Shown piece after piece: positions 8,737 to 20,300 of a DNA stretch of 64,000 bases. The translations under genes and the position numbers were made by a program. The notes beneath the pieces were generated by a model. That model saw only the letters and a list, made by a program, of their open reading frames with translations. It was not told the origin of the DNA and made no database searches. Each line of letters starts with the position of its first letter. The stretch's first letter is position 1. The DNA is from Aurantiochytrium sp. KH105 (lineage: Eukaryota; Sar; Bigyra; Thraustochytrida; Thraustochytriidae): positions 328,601 to 392,600 of the forward strand of contig BGKB01000014.1 of NCBI GenBank assembly GCA_003116975.1, read 5' to 3'.

Positions 8737-11700
8737 ATGATGATGATGCTGGGCGGCGCCAACGCGGAGACCGGCGGCGAGCGCGAGGCGCTCGACACGC
8801 TCTGGCGGCAGGCGACGCGGAACGGCAGCAGCGAGAAGCTCAGCGGACGCGCGGCGTTCGAGTTTTTTATGACGTGCGGAGTCCCGCGAGAGACGTTGCG
8901 AGACATCTGGGAAATGGCAGATACGAACAAGAGGCACTTTTTGGAGAGGCCTCAGTTTGACGTGGCAGTGCGACTCATTTGCGTCGCTGCGGCAGGTATG
9001 GACGTCAAGGCCGTGGGCACCTGCCCTGGAAAACCCTTGCCTCTGCCAGAGTCGTGGCAGTGGGCTGTACCCCCGCCTGCGGCACCAGCAGCAGCGCGCT
9101 CGCAAGAGCCGGCGCACTTGCAAACGCCCACCCAGGCTGTGAATCCGCGCTTTAAGAAGAACGATCGCGTCGCCCACACCCGGACCTCTGATGGTCTCGT
9201 GCGACGTGGAGTAGTTGTTGGTGTCCACACAGATGATGCCGTTAACGGCATCTACTATACTGTTCGTCTTGACGAAGGCAACCACGAGCTTCAGGCCGCA
9301 GAGCACAAGTTGCGTCACGAGGCTGAAGTTGACGCGGGGTCGACGCAGGCTCAACCCCAAGGCGCGCATCCCGCTCAGCAGGCGCCTGTCGCTCACGTAC
9401 AACAGACCGCAACGTCGGACTGGTCTCTTGACGCAGACACCATGCAGCGGTACCGCGTGGTGTACCAAAATGCAATTGCAAAGCAACCCAGCGGTCGTAT
9501 GGATTTGTACAATGCACAAAGCTTCTTTCAGCAGTCTGGACTCGACTCTGCATCCATCTCTAGGATTTTGCAGATGTGTGACCTGGACCGCGACCACGTC
9601 CTCAGCGAGCTCGAGTTCTGTCTCGCCTTTCATCTTGCAGTTGGTGCGAGCAAGCGAGGCAAGCCGCTGCCCAATCAGCTTCCGCCAGAGCTCTATCAGC
9701 TCTACATGCAATTTATGCAGACGCCACAACATGTTCAAGGTGAGTTGACCAGCATGATGATTTGACCACGACAATAGTCTCCACTAACCGCTGCAAAGAG
9801 CCACAGCCCCTCGAGCTTCCAGAGAATGGTAGCCATCTTGTCCCTCCTCCACCGATTGAAAACGCTACGGACTCGCTCGCACGCACAGCCTTCGAAGACG
9901 CTTCGAACGACAATGAGAGAAAGGACACTTCTATTGCTGAAGCGTTCGCCTTCAATGGCGATGCTGGCGTGGCCTCGACCGAGCCTGCTGCTGTCGACAT
10001 CGATCATTTTGACGGAATGGACAAAGCCGAAGAGGAGAGTGACAAAGACGAGTCTTTTCAAGAGAACGTGGTGGGAGCACAGTCGCAGACTAATAAAGGT
10101 GGCGAGATGGAGGCATCGCTGCGAAAACCCGACGGTGAGGGTGACGGAAACGTTTCTGCAGATGCTGATGATGTCTGGGGCGATTTTGATGCAAACACTG
10201 CGCCAACCGGGGCAGCTAAAACGGGTGGGATCGCGGAGAACGACAAAGAAGCTGCCTCCTCTGTTGCTCACGAGGCAAAAACAGATGAGGAAGATATTTG
10301 GGCCGGACTTGGTCCTGCCAATGTGGACACTGGAACAGCTGAAAGGATTGAGCTCGGACAGAGTGACCAAGATGTTCCTTCTGCTGCTCCCGCTAATAGA
10401 AATGCCAAAGCCGATGAGGAAGAAGACGTGGAAGAAGAAGGAGAAGACTGGGGCGATTTCGATGCAAATACCGCGCCAAATGCGGCAGCTGAGACGGATA
10501 TGATCGCGGAGAACGACAAAGACGCTGCCTCCACTGTTGCTTGCGAGGCGAAAACAGATGAAGAAGATGTTTGGGCCGGACTTGACCCTGCCAATGTGGG
10601 CACTGAAGCACCTGCAACAACGGAGCTCGGACAGAGTGACCAAGATACTCTTCCTGCTGCTCCCGCTGATAGTCATGGCAAAGGTGATGAGAAGGAAGAA
10701 GAAGAAGATTGGGGCGACTTTGATGGAAGCACTGCACCGACCGTGCCAGCTGAAATGGGCGAGGGCGAGATCGAGGGCGGCGAGATCGGGGAAAACGATC
10801 AAGACGCTGTCTCTTCCGCTGCTCATGAGGTCAGTAGCAAGGAGAATGACGTCTGGTCCGGAGTTGGGCCTGCGCATGCGGACACCGAAGCACCTACAAC
10901 AACCGAGCTTGAACAGAGTGCCCAAGATTCTCTTTCTGCTGCTCCCTCCGACGGAGTTGCCAAAGAAAGCGATGATGTCGATGCCTGGGGCGACTTTGAT
11001 GATGCAATCCAGGGGAGCACTGAAGATCAGATGGAGGAGCGCGAATCCTCGAATTCACAGATAATGTCGGGTCGGGGCGAATTTGACAACAATGGAGAAG
11101 TAGAAGCAGGAGAACAAGAAAATGATGACGAGCGGAGCAGCGCCATCCCAATCGATGATCAGACATCTCAACCTTTGGAAAATGGTGTCTCCGAGTCTGC
11201 TCGCCAATGGCAAGATTTGTTGGAGCAGGAAGATTTCGCAACCCTATGTATGCGATTGAGGCAGGAACTTGAGGCCGAATCATTACAGGAGCCAAGCCAG
11301 ATCAGTCCTGCAGTCACGTTCAAGACTCTCTGCGAGGGTACACCTGGGCTTGCGAAAGCGTACCCCAATGGCCTTGGAGCAGAAAAGGACCAGATTGCAA
11401 ACGCGCTACAGACGGCGACGTACCCCGAAGCCCTACAAGCCGCTGAACTTGCACGTGAGGCACAACAGCAGATTCAGGCCCGTGCGCGTCTTGCAAATCA
11501 CGTCTCTCGTGGCGGCGCGATCGTGATCCATCAGTGGTCGGACATTCTTGCTGCCGTGGCTGACGAAACGCGCCGAGCTTGCGCGTTGTTGCAAGGCTTG
11601 CACTCATTTGAGGGGCCTAACACGAGTGCTGTAGAGAATGCCCTTGCCTCCGATAGCATGCGTGCGTACCTCGAGGATGTTGAAAGAATGAATGCCGTGG

Positions 11701-12044
11701 CCTCACGCATCACTGCCGCAGCGCGCGCCAGTCTTGTAGAAGAGCGCCTCGAGCAGGAGATTGCGGAGTGGGTCGACCTTTGCACCGCTCTGCAAGCTCA
11801 GAGGGGTCCCGGAGCTGGATATGTTGACAATGTGGAGACCTTGATTGTGGATCTTTTGGGAAGCCTTGCCTTTGAGCCGGAAAAGGAGTATACACGCTGC
11901 GGACTGACGCTCATGCAACTGCAGCCCGCAGAGGTGTGCCACTTTAGTGGATCAAGTTTCCATAGAGAAGCGCTCAATCTCTGGCTCAACAGAGTCGATT
12001 TGGCGGCCCCTTCAGTCCCCAAACATTACAGTAACTCTATTTAG
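8737..12044 (+). CDS. Synergin-gamma/aftiphilin-like clathrin adaptor accessory protein with EH domains
   Basis: Two exons, 8737-9739 and 9799-12044, give 1082 aa. EH domain 1 is at ~14-85 and EH domain 2 at ~228-312 (LQMCDLDRDHVLSELEFCLA). Between them is a short basic/beta module (RFKKNDRVAH...). An acidic region repeats a WGDFD motif at W461, W552, W639 and W731, alternating with W(A/S)G(L/V) motifs. WxDF-type motifs are the known ligands of AP-1 gamma-ear and GGA ear domains. The C-terminus, from C1035 (RCGLTLMQLQPAE...FHREALNLWLNRVD), matches the conserved tail I know from synergin-gamma and aftiphilin. Role: trans-Golgi/endosomal clathrin traffic with AP-1. The start is the first of four consecutive ATGs. 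Without splicing, the first exon would stop at 9765 right after EH2. Confidence 0.87.
9740..9798 (+). other. Intron of the synergin-like gene
   Basis: A 59-nt phase-1 intron: donor AAG|GTGAGT, branch-like CTAAC at 9783-9787, acceptor GCAAAG|AG. Splicing joins codon G+AG (Glu335) and puts the two long frames in register. The other nearby AG, at 9800, would break the frame. Confidence 0.9.
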
Positions 12045-12061
12045 TCAGATTAGATACGGTA

Positions 12062-13516
12062 CTATGGTGGTGGCTGCTGCGGCAGCGGTGGTGCGTCGTG
12101 CGATGGCGCAACATCGTTTTGTTGACGCGATTGCGCAAGTTGATGGAGATGAAGAATATCAATCTGGAGCTGATGGACAGTGGAAAAGTAAAGCGAGCGC
12201 ATTGCGTTTGCGTGAGAAACGATATCACCAGTTTTCATTTCATTGACCTTGTCGCTTGGTTCGCGAATGGTGTGGAGAAGACCTTGATAGCTTGTCTGCA
12301 TGGCGCGATTATTGGACAAGGTGAGATCCAGGGTCTCTTTCAGCCTGGCTGTTGTGCGCGCTTCTAGCTCAGAAGCACTCAAGGTGGCAAGTTCTCTGCG
12401 CAAGACTTGCATTCGCGTGCCAAACTCGCCACTCGGGTTGGTGTCGGTGGCAAGAGATGCATTCGTCTGCTCAAGTGCAGAATGCGAGTCGATCAGAGGA
12501 TCCACGCCATGATTTTCCAAAAGGCGAGGAATTTTGCTGGGTGGGGGTTTCCCCATGCGCGACAGTGCCTGGTCGTCGAGATCGACAACGGTGTGGTCGG
12601 GCGCACCGCGACGAAGTTCGGGATTATCGAGCGTCCTCTCTTCAAATTTAACGCATGGGACTGGGATCGCATATCCTGCGTGCTTACCTTCCTTGATAAG
12701 GTCTTCTGGTTGGTGGAGATGCGTCTCGAAAACGGCGAATCGCAAGCGACGACGTCTTGGTTTTCCATCCGCATTGGGCGTTTCGTTTGTCATTGCCTTG
12801 CGTTGTCGCTCGTCTGATTTAAAGAACGCTTCGGGGAAGTGGGTCCAGCAGACCTCAGGTTTGGTGATTCGCTTTGACGCAAGTTGAGCCTCTGTCATAC
12901 CGAGGTGCGCAAGCCAGCGCTCTCGCAGCTTGACTCCACAGCGTTCGGCGTTTGGTGGAGGCATTTGGAACATGGACCCGTGCAGCCAGTGATGAAGTCC
13001 CGCGCGGTCTTCTACGGCGCGACATTTGCCGCTCGCGAGCGTAGAGCTCTCCACACGTTCGCACACGCAAAGATTCCGGCGACGCTTTCTCGAGACGCTC
13101 GTCTCGTTGAGTCCTGGAATCCCGCCTTCGCGAGCCGCTGCGGCGGCCGCCAATGCCGCTGCAGCGGCAAGATGGTCTTGCAAGTGTTGTTTTTGCCGAA
13201 CCTTTCCATCCTCTTTCTCTTTATGCACAGAGGCTTCTGTGCTTGCCGCCGCTGCCGTGTTTGCTGTCTGTGGAAGCGAAGACTTGGCCGCCGTTGGCGG
13301 GCTCGGGGCCGCCGCCGGCGCGTTCGACGCCGGCACGTTCGACGCGAGCATGTACGAGCCGATAAACTCACCCGACGCAGGCCCTCCTTCGCTCTGCCCC
13401 TGCAAGCTCGCCTCGCCGCCGCGGGCCGTGGCCGTCGCTTCTTCTCCTCCGTCGCCGGCTGCGCCTCCTCCTCCAGCGCCCGCGGCGGCGCCATGCGGGC
13501 CCTCCCGGCTCGCCAT
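12062..13516 (-). CDS. Unknown protein with Cys/His cluster, possibly THAP-like zinc finger
   Basis: This 484-aa protein begins MASREGPHG. Residues 1-140 are low-complexity Ala/Gly/Ser. A basic patch RKRRR (143-147) may be an NLS. A Cys-containing module follows: C150, C152, C165, C193 and C223-W-T-H226 followed by FPEAFF. The ending C-x2-H-F and the FQMPPP...W core resemble THAP C2CH fingers, but the first Cys pair spacing (C-x-C) is unusual, so this is tentative. The C-terminal ~200 residues are helical and polar, ending in Gln/Pro. The start was chosen at 13516 because upstream lies a simple-repeat tract (13663-13775) that would encode Lys/Ala repeats. Its stop lies only 17 bp from the stop of the synergin-like gene. 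Likely nuclear or DNA-binding, by inference only. Confidence 0.68.
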   Translation of the reverse strand: MASREGPHGAAAGAGGGGAAGDGGEEATATARGGEASLQGQSEGGPASGEFIGSYMLASNVPASNAPAAAPSPPTAAKSSLPQTANTAAAASTEASVHKEKEDGKVRQKQHLQDHLAAAAALAAAAAAREGGIPGLNETSVSRKRRRNLCVCERVESSTLASGKCRAVEDRAGLHHWLHGSMFQMPPPNAERCGVKLRERWLAHLGMTEAQLASKRITKPEVCWTHFPEAFFKSDERQRKAMTNETPNADGKPRRRRLRFAVFETHLHQPEDLIKEGKHAGYAIPVPCVKFEERTLDNPELRRGAPDHTVVDLDDQALSRMGKPPPSKIPRLLENHGVDPLIDSHSALEQTNASLATDTNPSGEFGTRMQVLRRELATLSASELEARTTARLKETLDLTLSNNRAMQTSYQGLLHTIREPSDKVNEMKTGDIVSHANAMRSLYFSTVHQLQIDILHLHQLAQSRQQNDVAPSHDAPPLPQQPPP

Positions 13517-14369
13517 CGTCTCCGCAGCCAGCGAAACTTCGCGGAGACCTCCGCCCGGCCGCAGCGGGGCGACGCGGCGCCCGCCCAAGCCCGGCGCGCG
13601 ACGCGGCGCCGCCAAAGCCCGCGCTCTGCGCAGCGCTCTGCGCCGCGCTCTGCGCCGCGTTCTGCTTTGCTTTCTTTGCTTTCTTGCTTTCTTTGCTTTC
13701 TTTGCTTTCTTTGCTTTCTTTGCTTTCTTTGCTTTCTTGCTTTCTTGCTTTCTTTGCTTTCTCTGCTTTGCTCTGCGACGCGACGCGACGCGACGCGGCC
13801 TGTCGGCGAAACCCCGGGGGCCTACGCTGCGTCTCTGGATCCCCCGACGCCCGCGGCTGCGCCCGAGGCGCGGGGGAGCGCGAGCGGCGGCGGCGGGGAA
13901 ACTCGCGCGGTGCCCCCTGGGAAAAAGCTGGCGGCCGCCAGTTCCGCCGCGGCGGACCCGAGCGTACGCAAGAATGGGAACGGCGAAGACAAAGCGGGTT
14001 TGCAGGCCGTGGAGAAGCAGCTGCACTGGCTGCAGATGTGCGTCGAGCGCGAGCTGCAGACGCGCGGCGGCAGGGCGTCGTCGCGGGTTCTGCAAGGGAG
14101 GACGATTCTCTTTGGGGAAGGTATACCTGCCACGCGTCGCGATCTCGTCGCGACCTTTCGGAGCTGGCGAGGGGATTGGGAAGTACGGCAGTGTGTAGTA
14201 CGAGATGCACGATGAAGACCTCGGGGGAATGGTGAGGCTCGCTTGCAGAGGGCAGCATGCGCGATGCAAGATAATGGAGCAAGGTGCCTCGCGGAGAGGG
14301 CCCAGGGAGGTGGAAAAAGGATGATGATGGTCATCGCGCAGATTATAAGATATCGTGGAATTTGGGAGA
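13517..14369. other. Spacer between HYDIN-like 3' end and the next gene's start, with simple repeats
   Basis: Both flanking genes read on the minus strand, so this holds the 3' UTR of the giant gene and the promoter/5' UTR of the Cys/His gene. It is GC-rich except for a pyrimidine repeat tract at 13663-13775 and a (GACGC)n run at about 13775-13798. No further gene is supported, although several frames are open. Confidence 0.5.
13663..13775. repeat. CTTTCTTTG-type minisatellite
   Basis: About a dozen tandem copies of a 9-bp pyrimidine unit (CTTTCTTTG, some units shortened to CTTTCTTG). It lies about 150-260 bp upstream of the predicted ATG at 13516, probably in its 5' UTR or promoter. It follows a 10-bp (CTCTGCGCCG)-type repeat at about 13624-13662. 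Confidence 0.85.
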
Positions 14370-17300
14370 CTACTTGCGTCGCGCATGATTCGCGTGGATC
14401 CCGCCGTTCTCGTCGTGAGGACCAGATCCGCCTCGGCTGCCGCTGTTGTCGTGGTCAAGGTCGCCGTCGCCATCGTCGTTGCCGCCCCCCGCGAAAAGAG
14501 CCTTCCAGCGCGCGTTGGAAAAGGTGTAAGAGGTTGACAAGGCCTGCGCGGCGGACTCGCGCGAGGAACGCTCGAGCTTGAGCGGCGCTCGATTCTCATG
14601 CCACTTTGGACGTGTAGCATGCTGCGGAACCTCGGAAACAAGCGGCGCAGGCCGAGCGAGCGCATTCTGGAACTGAACGGAGGCAGCATCGAGCGATGGT
14701 TCAACGGGGCGCAGCAGGTGCGCGAAGGAAGCTTGCGGGAGTTGGACCACGGGGCGCAGGACGTGTCGCAAATGCTCGTCTTCCACGTCATCGGAGCGGA
14801 AAGCAAGCTTGGGGAGACGCTCCTCCGCGAGGATCCGCTGCATTTCCTCAGAGAGATCGATCTTGTCGCCAAAGGCTGCCACACGCAGACTCCACGAGTA
14901 CGGATTCGATGCCGTCACGCCAAAATCCTGGGCGTCTGCCACAACGGGTAAAATGTCAATCCAAAAGGATTGCTCCTGGTCCAGTTGCAGCGTGAGCAGC
15001 ACGTTGACGTCTACGCTCTGCCCGGGAAGCAGCGCCAGCTCGGAAGGGACGAATTTGACGACAGCAACGCCGTCGACATCACGCGCAACAAGACGCACGT
15101 CCATGGCAACGTCTCCCTTGTTGGCGAGTTCCAAGTACGCGGCTTGGCGAATATGCGTAGAGATCCGACCAAAATTTAGTTCCTTCGGAAATGCAAGACT
15201 CACGCGGCCGCCGACGCCAGCGACGCGGACAGTCTCTTCTACAAGCTGACGTCGCCGCAACGCGCCCGAGCCCATCTTCATGGATGAGTCCTTTTCTTCA
15301 ATATCGCTCTCTGCTTCAAATGCACGAACCACAAGCGCCCCATCGTAGGATGCTTCCTTTGTTGGCAAAAACTCCAATTGTACCATTTGCGAGGAGCGCG
15401 CCTTGAGCGTGAAATGTCGCGGACGGGCGTCTAACCATGCTTCGCCGATGCCAGCGCAATCGACCTCGACAAGCAAGGGAAGCGCACTCGTATTACGGAC
15501 AGCAAGCGTTTCATCGCCGCGAAGCATCGCGCCAACAAAACCGAAATCAACGCAATTTGTGGGCTTGAGCTTAAGGCCCGCTCGACTGCCAATGCCCGAA
15601 ATACCCACGGAAAATACCATCTTGTCTACCTGGATGTCAATTGAAGAATCATACGCAGCATCCTCGCTCGGTAGGAAATGAACGGCGATTTCCATTGGTT
15701 CTTCCTGTGCTGGAATCTTGACGGGATTCACTAAGCCACCACCGAGAGAGAAGGCCGCGTCGCCAAAGGTAATATTCGCCTCGACGGGATCACCCGTCAC
15801 GTTTGCAAGACGTAAGATACCTTTTTCAGCTCGACCGACGAATACAGGCTCCACGAATTTTACGGGAGCGAGATGCACCGCGCTAAAGACGTGGTCCATT
15901 GTTCGCACGTCAATGGGAATGATCATCTCGGGAAGCGCTCCATGCAGAAATTGAATGCGCACCAGGGCCGGATTGTGAGTCGCGTCAAAGGGAATACTGA
16001 AATTGCAACGCAGTTTGATGGCCATCGGCTCCTCGGCCTCCAGGACGCCCTCTTTACGAGAAAGTGAAAAGAAGGCATTGTAGTTTTCGGTCGAGTTTGC
16101 GTGCTTTTGAACTTCAATTTGTGCTTTGAAGGGAATACGCAGAGGACTATCGCTTGAAATCACAAAAGATTTGGCCACAGCTTGCCGCGTGAGCACGGAA
16201 CCAAAGCGGATTACGGCGCCAACGTGCGAGCGATCTTTCTCAGAGAGTCCTGCGAGGACACTCTCTCCGGGTCGGCCGATCTCGCCCAAATCGCGGATAA
16301 GAATGCGGTCCTTTTCACCGTCGGATGGAACGGGTTCCGAGAGCTCGACTGCAATGCGAGGAAACTTGAAAGAGAACATAACGTCGATCTGGTATGGCGG
16401 GAGACTCCCAGGTCGCAATAAAAACAGCGAAACGGTAGAGTTTGCAGGCGGCGCAGGTTGGGCGTTGATAAGCGTGCGGAGAGCCTCAATGCTCTCACGC
16501 TTCGGAACTAGCTTATTGTCGAGCCATGCAGACGGAACAGAAAGCTCAAGCTCCACCTCGTCTACGTTTTCCTCCGTTGACTCCGATCCAGAAACATCAA
16601 CCTCTGCGCTTGAAAGTCGAACATGTCCCAACTCGTGCTGTAGGGGTTCCGGTTTTGCTTTGCCTGTCGTACCTTCACCCACGGTGAGAATACCGCCACA
16701 GCCAAATGGCGGAGGCCATGCCCTCTCGTAGCGAACTTTGTCAAAGAGAAGTTTGACAGGCACGTTTTCGTCGCCCCGGCGACGAAGAGGAACTTTTATC
16801 GTGTGAGATTGGCCGAGCATCCATGTCCCAAAGTGGATTCGATTTGTGAGCAGATCCATGTGCAAATCAAAGGAATGCCCAGCTCCAGTCAGCGAGACCT
16901 CGCTTGCGCCTCCACCCCGACCTCGCTCTGCGTTCGTTTCAATGACGAGCTTTGCAGCGACTTCGCCTCTGAAACGAGGCGAAAACGTGATCATCATGCG
17001 CAGCTCGGCTCCAGGCTCGAGGACGCCAAACCCCGTAAAAATCGGTTGGTCGATTCCCTCACCAGTACCGTCACCCGTGTGACTCAATAGATCGCCGAGG
17101 CTCTTGGCGTACGTTAGATGTTCAGGTGAACGTCCGACAGCCATATCAAGCTGCGCTGGAAGTGATCGATCGCGATGGGTACTGTTGAGGCGCTCCCAAC
17201 CTATGAAAAGCACTTGCTCGTGGTCTTCCTTCGACTCGTACTCGATACGAGGCTGCACATGCAGCATTCCGGTACCAACATTGCGAAAAACGATCGGAAC

Positions 17301-20300
17301 AGACACGGCCGAGTTGAGCTGGCATGCGCCAAAATCGACCCGGTTCTGTCCGTCGAGATTGGTCTGGAGCGCGGGAAAGCCTGCAGCGCCATAGCCGCGA
17401 ATACAGACGTCGCGTGCCCCAGTCGTTTCGTTGAGGACCTCGATTTCAACTTCGTGCCAGTCATCCACGTCAATTGCGTTATCTCTTTTTCCGCCACTGC
17501 TTTCGCCTTCTCGGGGTGTCGTAAAGGTGATGTGGAGCTCCACCTGGGTCCCAGGTCCGAGCGTTCCGATTTCTGGTGAAACAGACCAAGCCGCGTCTTG
17601 TCGCGAAAAACGTACGGAGAAGTCGATTTCCATGTCCGTCCCGTTTGCAAGCAACCGAATATCCGTGCACGTTTGACCACAGGCCAGTCTGCCCATCGCA
17701 ACGTTACTTGTGCGCAAGAGACGCAGTCGATTGTTCACAGCGTCAATGCTGAATGGTATGACCAAACCAAAGGGACCCACAATATTTTGACGGCGCGTTC
17801 CCGCGGTCTCCTTGGCCCTCACGCGACTCGAAGTTGCAAGAAGATCTTCGGCATCACCAAGACCTTCGTGTAATGGACGGATGAGCAGGGCTCCGGACAA
17901 CTGGCCGACATGCGTTGGAAAGAACCCAACTAAAAGCCTGACTGTCGATTCTCCGTGAAGTAAAAATTGTAAATGATGAATACCGGCTTCGTGCGCCTTT
18001 TGGTGCATCATTTCCGTCTCGTACATGGGTCGTGTGCGAGTATGCGCATCATCTGCATGGACAAGGACTTCCTCGATGGTAAACGTCATCTGCTGACCGA
18101 CCTCAGGCGGGTCTACCGTAACCTCAACTTGAGAGTGAAGTTTGCCCGTGTTGCGAAGCGTAAGCGTATCGAGCGTGGTGAATCCGACCCCGACCGAATC
18201 AATCTGCATCGCTTGCTCGGCCGAAATTCGAAATTCACCACCAGAACCTTCAACAAGAATATGCTGCTCGCACCCAGAAACCCCGGCAATTCCAATTTCG
18301 AGCTCGCCGTGATGCGTACGCTCCACAATTGGCGCAAAGCCAACATGAAGGACTGTGACATCTCCGGGCGTCAGATGAAACTTGCGCGTAAAGGTACTCT
18401 TGGAGTCAGTCGACGATAACCTCGAAAGGTCTTCCATGTCCCGGTCTGCGACGGGCTCGTTTTCAAAGATTTTCGAGTTTTGGTCGCCAAGACTTCGAGC
18501 TGCAGAGTTCATTTTGAGTGCTTGCTGAGTCATGAGTCGACTGACTTGAAGTGCGCCTCCAGAGAGCGTCTGCTGCAGCTCTGCTTGAGCAAATCGACGT
18601 TCAATTTGCATTTCCATGTCGCGCTGACGACGCTCATCCTCGCGAGCGCAGATTGCAAAGACGGAATTATCGAGATCGGCGCGCACAACAACGTCCAAGC
18701 CGAGCTGGCCCTCATTTTGAAGATGCACGGAGCGCCAAGCAGGATGACAGCCAGCGTGAACAGGCTGTGTTCCAAACTGAATGCCTTCTTCTGGGGTTTC
18801 ACCCTCTACAGACCACTTCAAGCGACCTCTTGCGCCCTCACCGCAAAGCTCGATCTCATAAGGTGTCTGCCCGGCCCATTCGACAAGAAGAAGTCCAGTA
18901 CATGCGAGCAGATCTTCGTCCTCGGGCATGCATGCCCCTCGCGGGGAGAATTTGACAGGCACGAGCACGTCATCCTGCGGACTAATGATTCCCTCGAAGC
19001 ACTCGAGCAAGAAGTGCTCTGCTCCCTTGACGACCTTGGCCGACCAGCTGACCGGACAGTTGCCTGCGGACTGAAGTTGAAATGTCTGGACTATGGGCTT
19101 GCCATCAATCTGGCATCGGCCGTACTTGAGCTCGCCGACAAGGCACACGAGACGAGGGACACCAGAAGTTGCGCAAAAAACAACTTGCTCCAGGCGCTCG
19201 CCCCCCGAGCTTGCAGCGCTTCCCGTGGGTCTGAATCGCACATCGGTCACAAGTCGATAAAAACCTTCTGTCTGAGCGAGAAAGACAACGTCAATGCTGA
19301 TTCGCTCTCCTGGAGCAAGCTGGCCTGCGCGCGGCTGTATTTCGAAAACAGGCTCTTGCGAGTCGTCGCCATCGCTCATGTCCCGCGGCTCCGGCTGAAT
19401 TAAAAACTCAATATTCACCGTGCCGTTGTTGACGAGTTCGCACGCCGCGCGTCGAAGAAATTCGCAATTGACCATGCATACTCCAAAGTAGCTGTATAAC
19501 GCCCCGTCCTGCGCTGATATTTCCCGGGGACGTGAGCCCTCCAGTAGGGCAGGGACCTCGACATTGGCATCAAGCTTTCCGATTCTTGCCCTCAAGCGGC
19601 CTTTCCATTCTACGTCGACAAGCTGCTGAGCTGTGATGACCCACGACCCAATCACGTTGACCGCCTCCGACTGAACGTCTGGTAAAGATGGATCGCCGAA
19701 AGCTTCCAAGACGGTCGTAACGCTCTCCCCAGGCTCAAGATGTGCCTCCACTGGTCCCAGAGCGAAGCAGGCGCCACGAACAAAGTCAACCTGGTCTGGA
19801 TCCGGCAGTGCTTCTTCGCGATCAGCCGAGGTTTCGTGCCGAAGCTCGGTTATTCGTCCACGTATCGCGGACTGGACCACCTTCGTGGGCGTTTCCCCTT
19901 CTTGCGAGCTTCCCCACATGGATACGATCCGGCTCGCTTTTGCCTTGCGACTCCCCTCCAGCGTATGATTGTGAATGAAGAGCTGGGCGCGAACGTCGAC
20001 GGCGATGCGGCCGACATTTTCGACTTTGAAGCCCTTTTGCATTCTTTTCTCCAGCAAAATCACGCCAAAATCCATGTCCAGGTCCTCCGGGACAATAAGC
20101 TGTGGAGCAACCACTGTACCGCAAATACGCAACGTCAAATTGCCACCGTCAGACTCAATTGGAATGACAAGCTCCAGGAGATCGCAGGTTCTCGGCTCAA
20201 ACTGAATCGTTAGTACAGTGTCCTGGCCAGCACCGATTTCGCCACTGGAAGCGCTCAGCTCCACATTCAGGCAATCCCCTGATGCAGCGTTGATCATATC

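Noticed and set aside
13517-14884. Upstream extension of the Cys/His protein, including Lys/Ala repeats
   Set aside because: It crosses a simple-repeat tract and overlaps the 3' coding end of the HYDIN-like gene in another frame, so it is most likely untranslated.
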